Counted from the stretch's first letter, positions 7,164 through 15,951 are shown. The stretch: DNA of 64,000 nt from Zobellella endophytica (GCF_003012775.1 NZ_PXYG01000003.1:62001-126000), one strand, 5' to 3'. Notes: generated from the letters alone by a model not told the origin. Program-made: numbers and translations.

Positions 7164-7804
7164 ACAGAGGCATTCCCTATTACTCCCCACCGGCCTGGCA
7201 AGAGCTGACACTCAACTGGCCCAAGGATGAAATGGCGTTGCTGAAAGCAGAGCTGGCGGCCACCGGGTTTATGCAATTAACGACCGCCATAGCCAAAGAA
7301 CGGCTGAGCGCCCTGCGCGAAGAATCCGGCAGCCGGTTTGTTGATGCCCTTCCGGCCAGCGGAAACCGCACCCTTCCCTACCGCTCCCGCCTGGCGGGCC
7401 TTGGGCCGGTTGCCATAAGCTTTTTGACCGGGAATGCCATGGCCAACCTGCTGGTGTTGTTTTTTGGCCAGCGCTATAAACTCAGCCCCCAATCCAGCTG
7501 CTACACCTATTACCGGGAAGGCGACTTTCTGGCGGCCCACCGGGACAACGCCGAAGGCTGCAAGGTAACTGTGCTCATTTACCTGAGGGCCGATTCCCCG
7601 CTCCCCGGGAGAGCGGATTCAGGGTTGTTTTTGGAGCTTTATCAGGATACCCGGGGCCAACCGGGCTCTCTGCTGCGCCGCCTTGAAACAACCCAGGGCA
7701 CCATGGTCGCCGGCCTGGGTTCACAAGTTTGGCATGCACGTAAAATGCTGCTACCGGGGGAAAGGGTAGATATGCTGACGGCGTGTTTCGTTCCCACATT
7801 ATAA
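7160..7804 (+). CDS. 2-oxoglutarate/Fe(II)-dependent oxygenase
   Basis: The product has 214 residues. The double-stranded beta-helix motifs are clear: HRD (H127, D129) in FLAAHRDN, then H192 (QVWHARK) and R202 (LLPGERVD), giving the HxD...H iron triad and the Arg that binds the 2-oxoglutarate carboxylate. The layout resembles prolyl-4-hydroxylase-like members. It is the last gene of the operon and overlaps the VOC gene by ATGA. Hydroxylation of a core residue is the most likely activity and would supply a hydroxyl for the sulfotransferase or the GMC enzyme; desaturation is possible too. The substrate is inferred from context. Confidence 0.82.
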   Translation: MNRGIPYYSPPAWQELTLNWPKDEMALLKAELAATGFMQLTTAIAKERLSALREESGSRFVDALPASGNRTLPYRSRLAGLGPVAISFLTGNAMANLLVLFFGQRYKLSPQSSCYTYYREGDFLAAHRDNAEGCKVTVLIYLRADSPLPGRADSGLFLELYQDTRGQPGSLLRRLETTQGTMVAGLGSQVWHARKMLLPGERVDMLTACFVPTL

Positions 7805-7913
7805 CGAAAGGAACGATTTACCAGCGTACCTTCCTTGGGGATAAGCCAGAGTGAGGCTGGGTGGGTTGTCAAAGAAAGCCTGGAGCCGATCCTTGCCGCC
7901 GCGGCGGGCTCTC

Positions 7914-7951
7914 GCTCCCGGGTTTCGGCCACCGGCGTTGTGATGAGCACC
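7914..7951. repeat. Right copy of 38-bp direct repeat flanking the RiPP cluster
   Basis: This is the direct repeat of 663-700, 37 of 38 identical, same orientation, about 110 bp after the last cluster gene. The preceding bases (CCTTGCCGCCGCGGCGGGC) also resemble those before the left copy. It may be a recombination or insertion scar, or an unrelated dispersed intergenic element. Confidence 0.8.
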
Positions 7952-8056
7952 GGGCTGTGGTAACAGCCCGGTGCTCAACCCTGATATAAATCAACACCCC
8001 GCCCCCTCCCCCACGCTACCCTGAAGCTGTGGTAGCGACTGTTCGCGGGAGGATCC

Positions 8057-8296
8057 ATGTCCGACGAGATGCTTATCCGGGTGCTGAAGGGGGTGATGCT
8101 GGTGGGCATCGGCCTGATCTTGCTGGGGGTGTACCTGCATAACAGCGCCCGCATGGAGGCGCTGGGGGTGAGGGGCATTCTGCTCAGCGCCGGCTGTGTG
8201 GCGCTGGGCATGATCCTCTCGCTGCCCACCAAGATGTACCTCACCTTTATGCTGATGAAGCGGGAAAGCGGACGGTCTTCTTCCTCCCCAAACTGA
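8057..8296 (+). CDS. Small two-helix membrane protein, unknown
   Basis: The product has 79 residues; GGGAGGA lies 6 nt before the ATG. Two hydrophobic helices (about residues 10-27, VLKGVMLVGIGLILLGVYL, and 39-55, GILLSAGCVALGMIL) suggest an inner-membrane hairpin with a short basic, Ser-rich tail. No family was recognised and it has no operon partner: the bsr gene downstream is convergent. Coding is supported by the RBS and composition. Confidence 0.6.
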   Translation: MSDEMLIRVLKGVMLVGIGLILLGVYLHNSARMEALGVRGILLSAGCVALGMILSLPTKMYLTFMLMKRESGRSSSSPN

Positions 8297-8354
8297 GCAA
8301 GTTGCCGCCGGAGCCAAATCTGTGGTGGTTGCTTCGTTGGCCGGCTCGCCTGGG

Positions 8355-8372
8355 CTCCCGCCTTCGCGGGAG
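8355..8372. repeat. Intergenic hairpin repeat, CTCCCGC-CTTC-GCGGGAG type
   Basis: A 7-bp perfect inverted repeat with a CTTC loop. Related hairpins occur at 10083-10102, 23661-23676 and 23698-23717, always between genes, so this looks like a dispersed palindromic element rather than a gene-specific signal. Confidence 0.65.
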
Positions 8373-8393
8373 CGACCGCTTACCGTTCCGGCA

Positions 8394-8429
8394 ATAAAAA
8401 CCGGAAGCGGTTTTTCTTCCCGCTTCCGG
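8394..8429 (-). terminator. Rho-independent terminator of bsr
   Basis: Read on the minus strand, CCGGAAGCGG and CCGCTTCCGG form a perfect 10-bp stem with a 9-nt loop, followed directly by TTTTTAT. It begins 25 bp after the racemase stop codon. Confidence 0.8.
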
Positions 8430-8453
8430 CTTCCAGCATCAAGCTTCCCGCTG

Positions 8454-9686
8454 TTATTGCGCGCGCTTGAGGATCTTGGGATTGGAGTTGCCCCACACGG
8501 TGTACAGGTCCGCCAGCAGGGCGCCGTTGGCGTCTTCCAGCTCGCCCTGAGTGACTTCCGTGTCGCCCTGCCTGCCGAACAGCACCACCTCGTCACCCGG
8601 CTTCACGCCCGGGATGTCGGTCACGTCGATCATGGTGGTGTTCATCGACACCCGGCCCACCACCGGCGCGCGCTGGCCGTTCACCACCACATGGGCGTTG
8701 TTGGTGAATACCCGGCGGTAGCCGTCGGAATAGCCCATGGGCAGGTTGGCCAGCAGCGCATCCCGCTCCAGGGTATGGGTGCCGTCGTAGCCCACCTTGC
8801 TGCCCGCCGGGTAGTCGTTCACCGAGGCCACCCGGGTCTTGAACGACATCACCTTCTTGTATTCGGTATAGCTGGGGATGGTGTCGCCGTAGATGATGCC
8901 GCCGGGGCGCACCATGTCGAGCCGGGCTTCCGGCACTTCCAGGGTGGTGAAGGAGTTGGCGGTATGCAGGGTCAGCTTGCTGCGATCCAGGCCGGCGTCG
9001 TCAATCAGCCATTGCGACTGTTCGTTGAATTTGGCCAGCCCTGCGCGCACAAAGTCCGCTTCCTCGTACTGGAAGTGGGTCATGATGCCCACCAGCTCCA
9101 GGTTGCCGAGCTGCATCAGCGCGCGGGCCTCGGCCTTGCCTTGCTCGGTGGCCAGCTCCAGGCCGTTGCGGCTCATGCCGCCGGCGTTCAGCCCCAGGTG
9201 GTAGCGCAGGGTCTTGCCCTCGGCCCCGGCCACCTCGGCCGCCTGCCGTGCCGCCTCGATATCGCCGAACAGCTCTTCCATGTCGAATTGCAGGCCGTCG
9301 CGCACTTCCGCCGGGGTGGCGCTGCGCACCCGCATGATGCGGCCTTCATAGCCGCTTTCCCGTACGACCCGCGCTTCCTCGTTGCTGGTAATGCCCACGC
9401 AGGGAATGCCGGCGGCGATCACCGAGGGCATCAGGTTGGCGATGCCGTGACCGTAGGCATCGGCCTTCATGATGGCGCAGATCCGGGATTTTCCGTCCAG
9501 CAGCGCCTGCAGGGTGCGGATGTTGTGCTCGAAGGCGGCCTGGTCTACTTCCACCCAGGCGTTGGCGGTGGCGTACTGGCTGCTGCCGGTATCCAGGCCG
9601 GTGGCCGGCAATTCGGGGGCGGCATGCAGGGAAGTGGACAAACAGGCGGCCAGGGCCGCGGCCAGTACGGTGGGGGTCATTTTCAT
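8454..9686 (-). CDS. bsr: Periplasmic broad-specificity amino-acid racemase (BsrV-like)
   Basis: The product has 410 residues; AAGGAG lies 10 nt before the ATG. It has a Sec signal peptide (MKMTPTVLAAALAACLSTSLHA, cut before APELP) and a fold-type III PLP domain with the Schiff-base lysine K74 in KADAYGHG. The second half carries the alanine-racemase C-terminal domain (GYSDGYRR, GRVSMNTTMIDVTDIP). The periplasmic location, length and LNAGGMSRNG segment distinguish broad-spectrum racemases such as Vibrio BsrV from cytoplasmic Alr/DadX. It would make non-canonical D-amino acids (for example D-Met, D-Leu, D-Arg) for release and cell-wall editing. It is monocistronic, with its own terminator. Confidence 0.85.
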   Translation of the reverse strand: MKMTPTVLAAALAACLSTSLHAAPELPATGLDTGSSQYATANAWVEVDQAAFEHNIRTLQALLDGKSRICAIMKADAYGHGIANLMPSVIAAGIPCVGITSNEEARVVRESGYEGRIMRVRSATPAEVRDGLQFDMEELFGDIEAARQAAEVAGAEGKTLRYHLGLNAGGMSRNGLELATEQGKAEARALMQLGNLELVGIMTHFQYEEADFVRAGLAKFNEQSQWLIDDAGLDRSKLTLHTANSFTTLEVPEARLDMVRPGGIIYGDTIPSYTEYKKVMSFKTRVASVNDYPAGSKVGYDGTHTLERDALLANLPMGYSDGYRRVFTNNAHVVVNGQRAPVVGRVSMNTTMIDVTDIPGVKPGDEVVLFGRQGDTEVTQGELEDANGALLADLYTVWGNSNPKILKRAQ

Positions 9687-9716
9687 CTAATGCTCTCCTT
9701 GAATGGGCTGCCACCC

Positions 9717-10082
9717 GCTCCTTTGGCGAAACTCACCGGCCGGAAACCCCTTCCGGCTTGCAGATGGCCAGGCCACTATACAAGGAAAAAATCAAAACTT
9801 AATAGCGCAATTTAACTTTTTATTGACATTAAAAACCATTACAGCAGTTAAGTTTAGGTCTTAATACTTAACATTATGACAGCAGCAATATTAATTATGC
9901 AGACCCCATCATTCATTTTCATATAAAGCTATTCATGATGGCGTCACGATGCCGCCACTACCCCGGATAACGCCGACGTTCACCGCCGGAACGGCACCCA
10001 TCGGAGCTGTGCGCAAAATAGCGGCACGGCATCGTTATGCACCGCGCAGGTAACGGCGGCAGCCCGGTGCAAGCGGTCATGG
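9717..10082. other. Intergenic region between bsr and ndh
   Basis: The stretch next to bsr (about 9775-9960) is AT-rich and should hold the bsr promoter; ACTATA at 9775-9780 reads as TATAGT on the minus strand, without a clear -35 box. The remainder carries palindromic repeats and the ndh terminator. No gene is seen. Confidence 0.5.
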
Positions 10083-10102
10083 ATCTCCGCCTTCGCGGAG
10101 AT
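10083..10102. repeat. Intergenic hairpin repeat, ATCTCCGC-CTTC-GCGGAGAT type
   Basis: A perfect 8-bp inverted repeat around CTTC, of the same family as the hairpins at 8355 and 23661. Confidence 0.65.
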
Positions 10103-10165
10103 GACCAGGGTAAGAAGACGGAGATAGCCAGGATTGAACGGCGGTGATAAAGGAAAAACAGCCCA

Positions 10166-10200
10166 TAAAAAAGCCGGAAAGAGGGTTTCCTTCCGGCTTC
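10166..10200 (-). terminator. Rho-independent terminator of ndh
   Basis: On the minus strand, AAGCCGGAA pairs with TTCCGGCTT around an 11-nt loop, followed by TTTTTT. It is 40 bp after the ndh stop. Confidence 0.75.
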
Positions 10201-10239
10201 CAGCCTCAAGCTTTCAGCTTCTGGCTTCCTGCTTGAGTA

Positions 10240-11532
10240 TCAGTGCAGCTTGAGCCGGGGCCGCAGGTAGCGGTTGATCTGCCCCACCAGCATCATCAGC
10301 CCGGTGCGGGTGTAGCCGTGCAGCGCCACCTGGTGCATGCGGTAGAGGGAGATGTACACGGTGCGGGCGATGCGCCCTTCCACCATCATGGAGCCGCGCA
10401 TCAGGTTACCCATCAAGGATCCTACCGTGCTGTAGCGGCTCAGGTTCACCAGCGAGCCGTGATCCTTGTACACGTAAGATTTGAGCGCCTTGCCGGCGAG
10501 CAGGGCCTGGATGTTGTCGTAGGCGAGGCTGGCCATCTGGTGCGCCGACTGGGCCCGGGGCGGCACCGGCTTGCCGTTGTCCTGCAGGCAATTGGCGCAG
10601 TCGCCGATCACGAAGATGCTGTCGTCGCGGCTGGTCTGCAGCGTGGGTTTGACCACCAGCTGGTTGATGCGGTTGGTTTCCAGCCCGGCGATGTCCTTCA
10701 TGAAGTCCGGCGCCTTGATACCCGCGGCCCATACCATCAGCTTGGCGGGGATCAGCTCGCCGTCCTTGGTTTTGAGCCCCTCGTTGGTGGCCTCCACTAT
10801 CATGGTGTTGATGCGCACGTCCACGCCCAGCTCGCGCAGCTCCTTGTGCGCCATGGCCGAGATCCGCTCGGGCAGCGCCGGCAGGATGCGCGGCCCCGCT
10901 TCCACCAGGGTCAGCCGCAGGCAGTCGCGGTTGAGCTTCTTGAAGCCGTAGGCGCCCAGGTGCTCCACCGCGTTGTACAGTTCGGCCGACAGCTCCACCC
11001 CGGTGGCGCCACCGCCGACGATGGCGATATCGACCTTTTCATCCACGGTCTCGCTCTCCGCATACTGCAGAAAGCGGTTCATCAGTTCGTCGTGGAAGCG
11101 TTCGGCCTGTTGCGGGCTGTCGAGGAAGATGCAGTGGTCCCGCACGCCCTGGGTGCCGAAGTCGTTGGACACGGAGCCGATGGCCAGCACCAGGATGTCG
11201 TACTTGAGCAGGCGCTCGCTGACCATGGGCTTGCCGGCGTCGTCGAGCAGCGGGGCCAGGGTAATGCTCTTGGCTTCCCGGTCGATGCCGGTGAGGCTGC
11301 CCAGGTGAAAGCTGAAGCCGTGGTTGTGGGCCTGGGAGCGGTAACTCAGGCCGTCGATGCCCGGATCCATGGCGCCGGTGGCCACTTCGTGCAGCAGCGG
11401 TTTCCACAGGTGGGTCCGGTTGCGGTCCACCAATATCACTTCCGCCTTGCCCTTGCGGCCCAGTTGCCGGCCCAGCTTGGTGACCAGCTCCAATCCGCCG
11501 GCGCCGCCGCCGACCACGATAATTCTTGTCAT
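10240..11532 (-). CDS. ndh: NADH dehydrogenase, type II (NDH-2)
   Basis: The product has 430 residues. Two dinucleotide folds are visible: [11 protein letters not shown] at the N-terminus for FAD and [13 protein letters not shown] at about 165 for NADH. FVIGDCA and [10 protein letters not shown] are typical of NDH-2, and the C-terminal region with basic and amphipathic helices ([26 protein letters not shown]) docks it to the inner membrane. The enzyme passes electrons from NADH to quinone without proton pumping. AGGGGTCAGGT precedes the ATG. It sits at the end of the conserved hinT-lpoB-thiK-nagZ block, as in enteric bacteria. Confidence 0.93.
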   Translation of the reverse strand: MTRIIVVGGGAGGLELVTKLGRQLGRKGKAEVILVDRNRTHLWKPLLHEVATGAMDPGIDGLSYRSQAHNHGFSFHLGSLTGIDREAKSITLAPLLDDAGKPMVSERLLKYDILVLAIGSVSNDFGTQGVRDHCIFLDSPQQAERFHDELMNRFLQYAESETVDEKVDIAIVGGGATGVELSAELYNAVEHLGAYGFKKLNRDCLRLTLVEAGPRILPALPERISAMAHKELRELGVDVRINTMIVEATNEGLKTKDGELIPAKLMVWAAGIKAPDFMKDIAGLETNRINQLVVKPTLQTSRDDSIFVIGDCANCLQDNGKPVPPRAQSAHQMASLAYDNIQALLAGKALKSYVYKDHGSLVNLSRYSTVGSLMGNLMRGSMMVEGRIARTVYISLYRMHQVALHGYTRTGLMMLVGQINRYLRPRLKLH

Positions 11533-11688
11533 ACCTGACCCCTGTAAGATGTAAGAAAAAACCTGCGGCTATGAGCGCCCCATAGCGACAGATTCTCCCG
11601 GCAACCCCGCTCATCCTGAGCGGAGCTCATTCTAAGAGTTGCGTCAAAAACCACAACTTCATTTTCACATAAAAATAACTGGCTCCCG

Positions 11689-12699
11689 TCAGTCGTGCCA
11701 GCCCTGCTCCCGGCCCAGGGCCAGCAATCGCCGGCTCGCCTCGCGCCAGCGGCTGCTGCCGTAGAGGTGGGCCGCGCCGGCGTCGGGCCGCTTGCGCAGG
11801 GCGGACAGATCCCGTTGCAGAGAATGTGGCAGGCTGTCGATGATACGCACCGCCCCGGCCCGATGGTTGCAGGCCAGCAGCAGGTCGCAGCCCGCCGCCA
11901 GCGCCAGCCGGGCGCGCTCCGGGTAGTCACCGGCCACCGCCGCCCCTTCCATGGTCAGATCGTCGCTGAACACCAGGCCGCCGAAGCCGAGCCGGCGACG
12001 CAGTATCTCCTTGATCCAGAATGAAGAGAAACCCGCCGGCTCAGGATCCACCGCGCGGTAGACAACGTGGGCCGGCATCATGCCCTGGATCAGCCCCTGG
12101 CTTACCAGGGTCTTGAAGGGCACCAGATCGGCCGCTTCTATCTCGGCCAGCGCCCGTTCGTCCACCGGGCTCTCCTTGTGGGAGTCGGCGCGCACGCTGC
12201 CGTGGCCGGGAAAATGCTTGGCCACCGCCGCCATGCCCGCCTGCCGCATGCCGCGGATATAGGCGCCGGCATGCTCGATCACCGCGGCGGGATCGGCCCC
12301 GAAGCTGCGATCACCAATCACCTCGCTGCCCCGTTCCAGATCGAGCACCGGGGCGAAGCTGAGATCGATGTCGTGGGCCAGCAGCTCGGCGGCCATCAGC
12401 CAGCCCGCATCGGCCAGCAGGGCCGCCTTGTCGGGGTGGTCCAGCGCCGTCAGCCGGCCCGGTGCCGGCAGCGGGAAAAAGCCGTCGCGAAAGCGCTGCA
12501 CCCGGCCACCTTCGTGATCCACGGTCAACAGCAGCCCCGGCCTGACGGCACGGATGGCCTTGACCAGCGCGCCCAACTGGGCCCGGTCGTGATAGTTCCG
12601 GCTGAAAAAAATAACGCCGCCCACGGTGGGATGGGCCAGCAGTTCGCGCTCTTCCGCATCCAGCTCATGGCCGTGTAAATCGAGGATAAAAGGACCCAT
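11689..12699 (-). CDS. nagZ: Beta-N-acetylhexosaminidase NagZ
   Basis: The product has 336 residues of the GH3 family. KHFPGHG with the following DSHKESPVD is the NagZ signature loop bearing the catalytic His/Asp, and VFSDDLTMEGA contains the nucleophile Asp. It removes GlcNAc from anhydromuropeptides in the cytoplasm during peptidoglycan recycling, and in many species the product controls AmpC induction. GGAG stands 6 nt before the ATG. It follows thiK, as in the E. coli ycf cluster. Confidence 0.94.
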   Translation of the reverse strand: MGPFILDLHGHELDAEERELLAHPTVGGVIFFSRNYHDRAQLGALVKAIRAVRPGLLLTVDHEGGRVQRFRDGFFPLPAPGRLTALDHPDKAALLADAGWLMAAELLAHDIDLSFAPVLDLERGSEVIGDRSFGADPAAVIEHAGAYIRGMRQAGMAAVAKHFPGHGSVRADSHKESPVDERALAEIEAADLVPFKTLVSQGLIQGMMPAHVVYRAVDPEPAGFSSFWIKEILRRRLGFGGLVFSDDLTMEGAAVAGDYPERARLALAAGCDLLLACNHRAGAVRIIDSLPHSLQRDLSALRKRPDAGAAHLYGSSRWREASRRLLALGREQGWHD

Positions 12700-12738
12700 G
12701 GTCGCTCCACTGCCGCCTTGGCTCGGCGGTATACAGAT

Positions 12739-13557
12739 TCAGTATTGTGTCAATGCCCGCGCCAGCCGGGCCTCGGCCCCCTGCTGCAACGCCAGGTACG
12801 ACGGCGTGCCGTGGTGGCGGTATTGCACCGCCGCCCACAGGGCGGTCAGCAGGTGTACCCAGCACAGGCGCGCCGCCAGGCGGGGCGGGTCGAGCTCTCC
12901 CCCGCCGGCCCGGTAATGGGCCAGCATGGCCGCGCTCGCCGCCGGGTCCAGCCCGAAGCCGTCGGCGATCACCGCCAGCTCGAAGGCGGCATCGCCCAGG
13001 GCGGCATATTCCCAGTCCAGCAGCCAGGGCCGCTCGCCCAGCAGGTTGCCGGCGGTCAGGTCATGATGGCAAAACACCGGGGTAAAGGCCGGATTCAGCG
13101 CCGGCTCGTCGAAACGGGGCAGGCAGGCTGCCAGGGCCGGCGGCACCGCCGTCAACCGCCCCAGATAATGCTGCATCCGCTGCCGCAGATCCAGCACCGG
13201 CAGCGTCGCCGGCAGCCGGTGCAGGGTGGCCACCCGGGCCATCAGCCCGGCCAGATCGGGCTCGGTTCGCTGCCGCCAGTCCGGCTCGTCCAGCCAGTCC
13301 AGCACCAGCAGGCCCCGCTCCGGTAGGGCAAAGCGGACCGCCGGCGCCAGGCCGGCGTCGGCGGCAAGGCGGTGCGCCTCCAGCTCCTGCCGGCGGTCGA
13401 TGCCGAGCCGTTCCGGGCGGGCGCAGCCCAGGCGCAGCCAGTAGCGGCCCCGGGCCGTGTCCAGCCGCCAGCAGCGGTTGGTATGGCCGCCGGGCAGTGC
13501 CGTCAGCCGGCCCTGCAGCCCGTCGGGCAGCCAGGCCTGCGGCCGGCTACTGACCAT
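12739..13557 (-). CDS. thiK: Thiamine kinase ThiK-like phosphotransferase
   Basis: The product has 272 residues with the APH/choline-kinase fold: FCHHDLTAGNLL (HxDxxxxN catalytic loop) and LLDWEYAALGDAAFELA (Mg-binding DWE). Its place between lpoB and nagZ matches E. coli thiK (ycfN), which phosphorylates thiamine in salvage. Its start overlaps the lpoB stop by 11 bp, indicating translational coupling. An amino-sugar or choline kinase remains possible from the fold alone. Confidence 0.8.
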   Translation of the reverse strand: MVSSRPQAWLPDGLQGRLTALPGGHTNRCWRLDTARGRYWLRLGCARPERLGIDRRQELEAHRLAADAGLAPAVRFALPERGLLVLDWLDEPDWRQRTEPDLAGLMARVATLHRLPATLPVLDLRQRMQHYLGRLTAVPPALAACLPRFDEPALNPAFTPVFCHHDLTAGNLLGERPWLLDWEYAALGDAAFELAVIADGFGLDPAASAAMLAHYRAGGGELDPPRLAARLCWVHLLTALWAAVQYRHHGTPSYLALQQGAEARLARALTQY

Positions 13558-14143
13558 TGACGCTGTCGGACCAGAGCACTTCGCCGCTGCTTAAATCCAT
13601 CAGTTGGGCCTGCAGCCGAAAGCCGCCGCCGGCCCGGCTCAGGTTGCCGGACAGCAGGTAGTCGGCGCCGCTCTGCTTGCCCAGACGCACCAGGGAGGCC
13701 ACGTCGGCCCGTCCGCCCTGGTAAGCCAGTTGCTGTCGCAGGCTGCTGACCTGGGCGCCACCCACGAACGTCAAGGGTCCGCTCAGGTTGGCCTGCAGCC
13801 GCTCGGTCAGGCCCCGGGTATCCACCGGGCTGCCCGCCTGGTTGCGGATATCGTCGAGCAGCACCGGGCCCGAGACCTCGGCGATGGCCGAGCTGGCCTT
13901 GAGCCGGGCCGCCAGGTTGTCGGCCAGCCGCTCCAGGTTGGCGCTGCGCGCCTCGGGCAAGGGGGTGACCGGGGCCTCGGGCAGCTGGATCACCGGCGGC
14001 TGCGGAGCGGGTTCCGCCGGCTGTACCGGGCCCGGGGTGGCGGGCGTGACCGGCGCCGGCTGCGACGAATAGGGGTTGGGCAGGCCGCAGGCGCTGAGCA
14101 GACCGCCGGCGAGAACCACCAGGGCGAAACGGGATAGGGTCAT
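13547..14143 (-). CDS. lpoB: Penicillin-binding protein activator LpoB
   Basis: The ATG at 14143 (MTLSRFALVVL) is preferred since GAGGA lies 7 nt upstream; an ATG two codons earlier is too close to it. The product has 198 residues with a lipoprotein signal, lipobox L16-S17-A18-C19, then a Pro-rich linker (about 25-60) and the globular LpoB domain (LADNLAARLKASSAIAEVSGPVLLDDIRN). It is anchored in the outer membrane and reaches through the peptidoglycan to activate PBP1b. It lies 10 bp after hinT and overlaps thiK. Confidence 0.88.
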   Translation of the reverse strand: MTLSRFALVVLAGGLLSACGLPNPYSSQPAPVTPATPGPVQPAEPAPQPPVIQLPEAPVTPLPEARSANLERLADNLAARLKASSAIAEVSGPVLLDDIRNQAGSPVDTRGLTERLQANLSGPLTFVGGAQVSSLRQQLAYQGGRADVASLVRLGKQSGADYLLSGNLSRAGGGFRLQAQLMDLSSGEVLWSDSVNGQ

Positions 14144-14153
14144 CGACATGTCC

Positions 14154-14504
14154 TCAGCGGGCCAGCATGGGGCCGAGCGGACGGCCACCCAGCAGATGCA
14201 TGTGAATGTGGTAAACCTCCTGGCCGCCGTGGCGGTTGCAGTTGACGATCAGGCGGTAACCGTCCTCCGCCAGGCCGGCCTCGGCCGCCAGCTTGCGCGC
14301 CACGGTGAACAGCCGGCCCAGGGCCAGCTCATGCTCGGCTTCCACCTCGTTGACGGTGGGGATCAGCACGTTGGGGATGATCAAGATATGGGTCGGCGCC
14401 TTGGGGGTAATATCGCGAAAGGCGGTAACCAGCTCGTCCTGGTAGAGGATATCGGCGGGAATTTCCTTGCGGATGATTTTGCTGAATATGGTCTCTGCTG
14501 CCAT
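14154..14504 (-). CDS. hinT: HIT-family purine nucleoside phosphoramidase HinT
   Basis: The ATG at 14504 has AAGGAG 8 nt upstream, giving 116 residues starting [19 protein letters not shown]; the longer frame to 14558 lacks support. The C-terminal HIT motif [11 protein letters not shown] gives the HxHxH triad. The enzyme hydrolyses AMP-N phosphoramidates. It is first in the hinT-lpoB-thiK-nagZ-ndh order. Confidence 0.93.
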   Translation of the reverse strand: MAAETIFSKIIRKEIPADILYQDELVTAFRDITPKAPTHILIIPNVLIPTVNEVEAEHELALGRLFTVARKLAAEAGLAEDGYRLIVNCNRHGGQEVYHIHMHLLGGRPLGPMLAR

Positions 14505-14604
14505 TACCGGTCTCCTTGAAGATAAAACGCGCGGACCGCGCCTGTCGGCTACAGTCAAGATTCGCTATTATAGCCTTGTTAGCCGCCAAAGGAATGAAGT
14601 CACA

Positions 14605-15951
14605 ATGAATAAACTATTGATTAAAAACGCAACCCTGGTCAACGAGGGCCGGGTTCAGGTGCAGGATGTGCTGATCGAGGGCGAGCGCATCGAGCAGATC
14701 GGTTTCGGCCTCAGCGCCGCCGCCGGCACCCGGGTGCTGGACGCCGCCGGCAAACACCTGCTGCCGGGCATGATCGACGATCAGGTGCACTTTCGCGAGC
14801 CGGGCATGCCCGACAAGGGCAACATAGCGTCGGAATCCCGCGCCGCCGTGGCCGGGGGCACCACCAGCTTCATGGACATGCCCAACGTCAACCCGCAAAC
14901 CACCACCCTGGAGGCACTGGAGGCCAAGTTCAAGCTGGCCGAGGGCCGGGCCGCCGGCAACTACAGCTTCTACCTGGGCGGCACCAACGACAACCTGGAG
15001 CAGATCCAGCGCCTGGACCCCAACCAGACCTGCGGCGTCAAGGTGTTCATGGGCGCCTCCACCGGCAACATGCTGGTCGACAGCGAAGCGGCCCTGGCCG
15101 GCATCTTCCGCGACAGCCCGGTGCTGATCGCCACCCACTGCGAAGACTCCCCCACCATCAAGGCCAACGAGCAGAAGGCCCGGGAGCAATACGGCGAGGC
15201 GGTGCCCTTCGGCGAGCACGGCCGCATCCGCAGCGCCGAGGCCTGCTACCTGTCCTCCTCGCTGGCGGTGAGCCTGGCCAAGCGCTACCAGTCCAAATTG
15301 CACGTGCTGCACCTCACCACCGCCCGGGAGATGAGCCACTTCACCGCCAGCCACTCCCTGGCCGAGCTGAAGGACAAGAACATCACCGCCGAGGTGTGCG
15401 TGCACCACCTGTTCTACAACGAGGCGGACTACGAGCGCCTGGGCTCGCTGATCAAGTGCAACCCGGCGGTCAAGACCGCCGCCGACCAGCAGGCGCTGAT
15501 CGACGCGGTGAACCAGGATATCATCGACATCATCGCCACCGACCACGCGCCCCACACCTGGGTCGACAAGCAGAACCCCTACTTCGGCGCCCCCTCCGGC
15601 CTGCCCCTGTGCCAGCACGCCCTGCCGATGCTGATGGAGTTCTACCACAAGGGCATCTTCAGCCTGGAGACCATAGTGCGCAAAACCGCCCACGCGGTGG
15701 CCGAGCGCTATCAGATCAAGGACCGGGGCTATGTCCGCGAAGGCTACTTCGCCGATCTGGTGCTGTTCGATCTCGATGCCAGCACCCCCGTCGGCAAGGA
15801 CAACCTGCTCTACCACTGCGGCTGGTCGCCGCTCGAGGGCACCACCCTCAGGAGCCGGGTCGACACCACCCTGGTCAACGGCCAGATTGCCTACCAGAAC
15901 GGCACGGTCAGCGAGCAGGCCTTCGGCAAACGGCTGCAATTCACCCGCTGA
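14605..15951 (+). CDS. pyrC: Dihydroorotase
   Basis: The product has 448 residues from the ATG at 14605, with AAAGGAATG just upstream. It belongs to the amidohydrolase superfamily: DDQVHFREPG gives the HxR metal/substrate motif, GVKVFMG the carbamylated Lys region, THCED and HVLHLTT the His ligands, and ATDHAPHT the catalytic Asp. It cyclises carbamoyl-aspartate to dihydroorotate in pyrimidine synthesis. Length and the LPGMIDDQVHFREPG form fit class I dihydroorotases rather than the 345-residue E. coli PyrC. It is divergent from hinT with about 100 bp between. Confidence 0.88.
   Translation: MNKLLIKNATLVNEGRVQVQDVLIEGERIEQIGFGLSAAAGTRVLDAAGKHLLPGMIDDQVHFREPGMPDKGNIASESRAAVAGGTTSFMDMPNVNPQTTTLEALEAKFKLAEGRAAGNYSFYLGGTNDNLEQIQRLDPNQTCGVKVFMGASTGNMLVDSEAALAGIFRDSPVLIATHCEDSPTIKANEQKAREQYGEAVPFGEHGRIRSAEACYLSSSLAVSLAKRYQSKLHVLHLTTAREMSHFTASHSLAELKDKNITAEVCVHHLFYNEADYERLGSLIKCNPAVKTAADQQALIDAVNQDIIDIIATDHAPHTWVDKQNPYFGAPSGLPLCQHALPMLMEFYHKGIFSLETIVRKTAHAVAERYQIKDRGYVREGYFADLVLFDLDASTPVGKDNLLYHCGWSPLEGTTLRSRVDTTLVNGQIAYQNGTVSEQAFGKRLQFTR

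Noticed and set aside
8322-9815. Very long plus-strand frames opposite bsr, and similarly opposite ndh, tamAB, scrB and putA
   Set aside because: They are antisense shadows of well-supported genes in GC-rich DNA; products are His/Gln/Val-rich with no domains.
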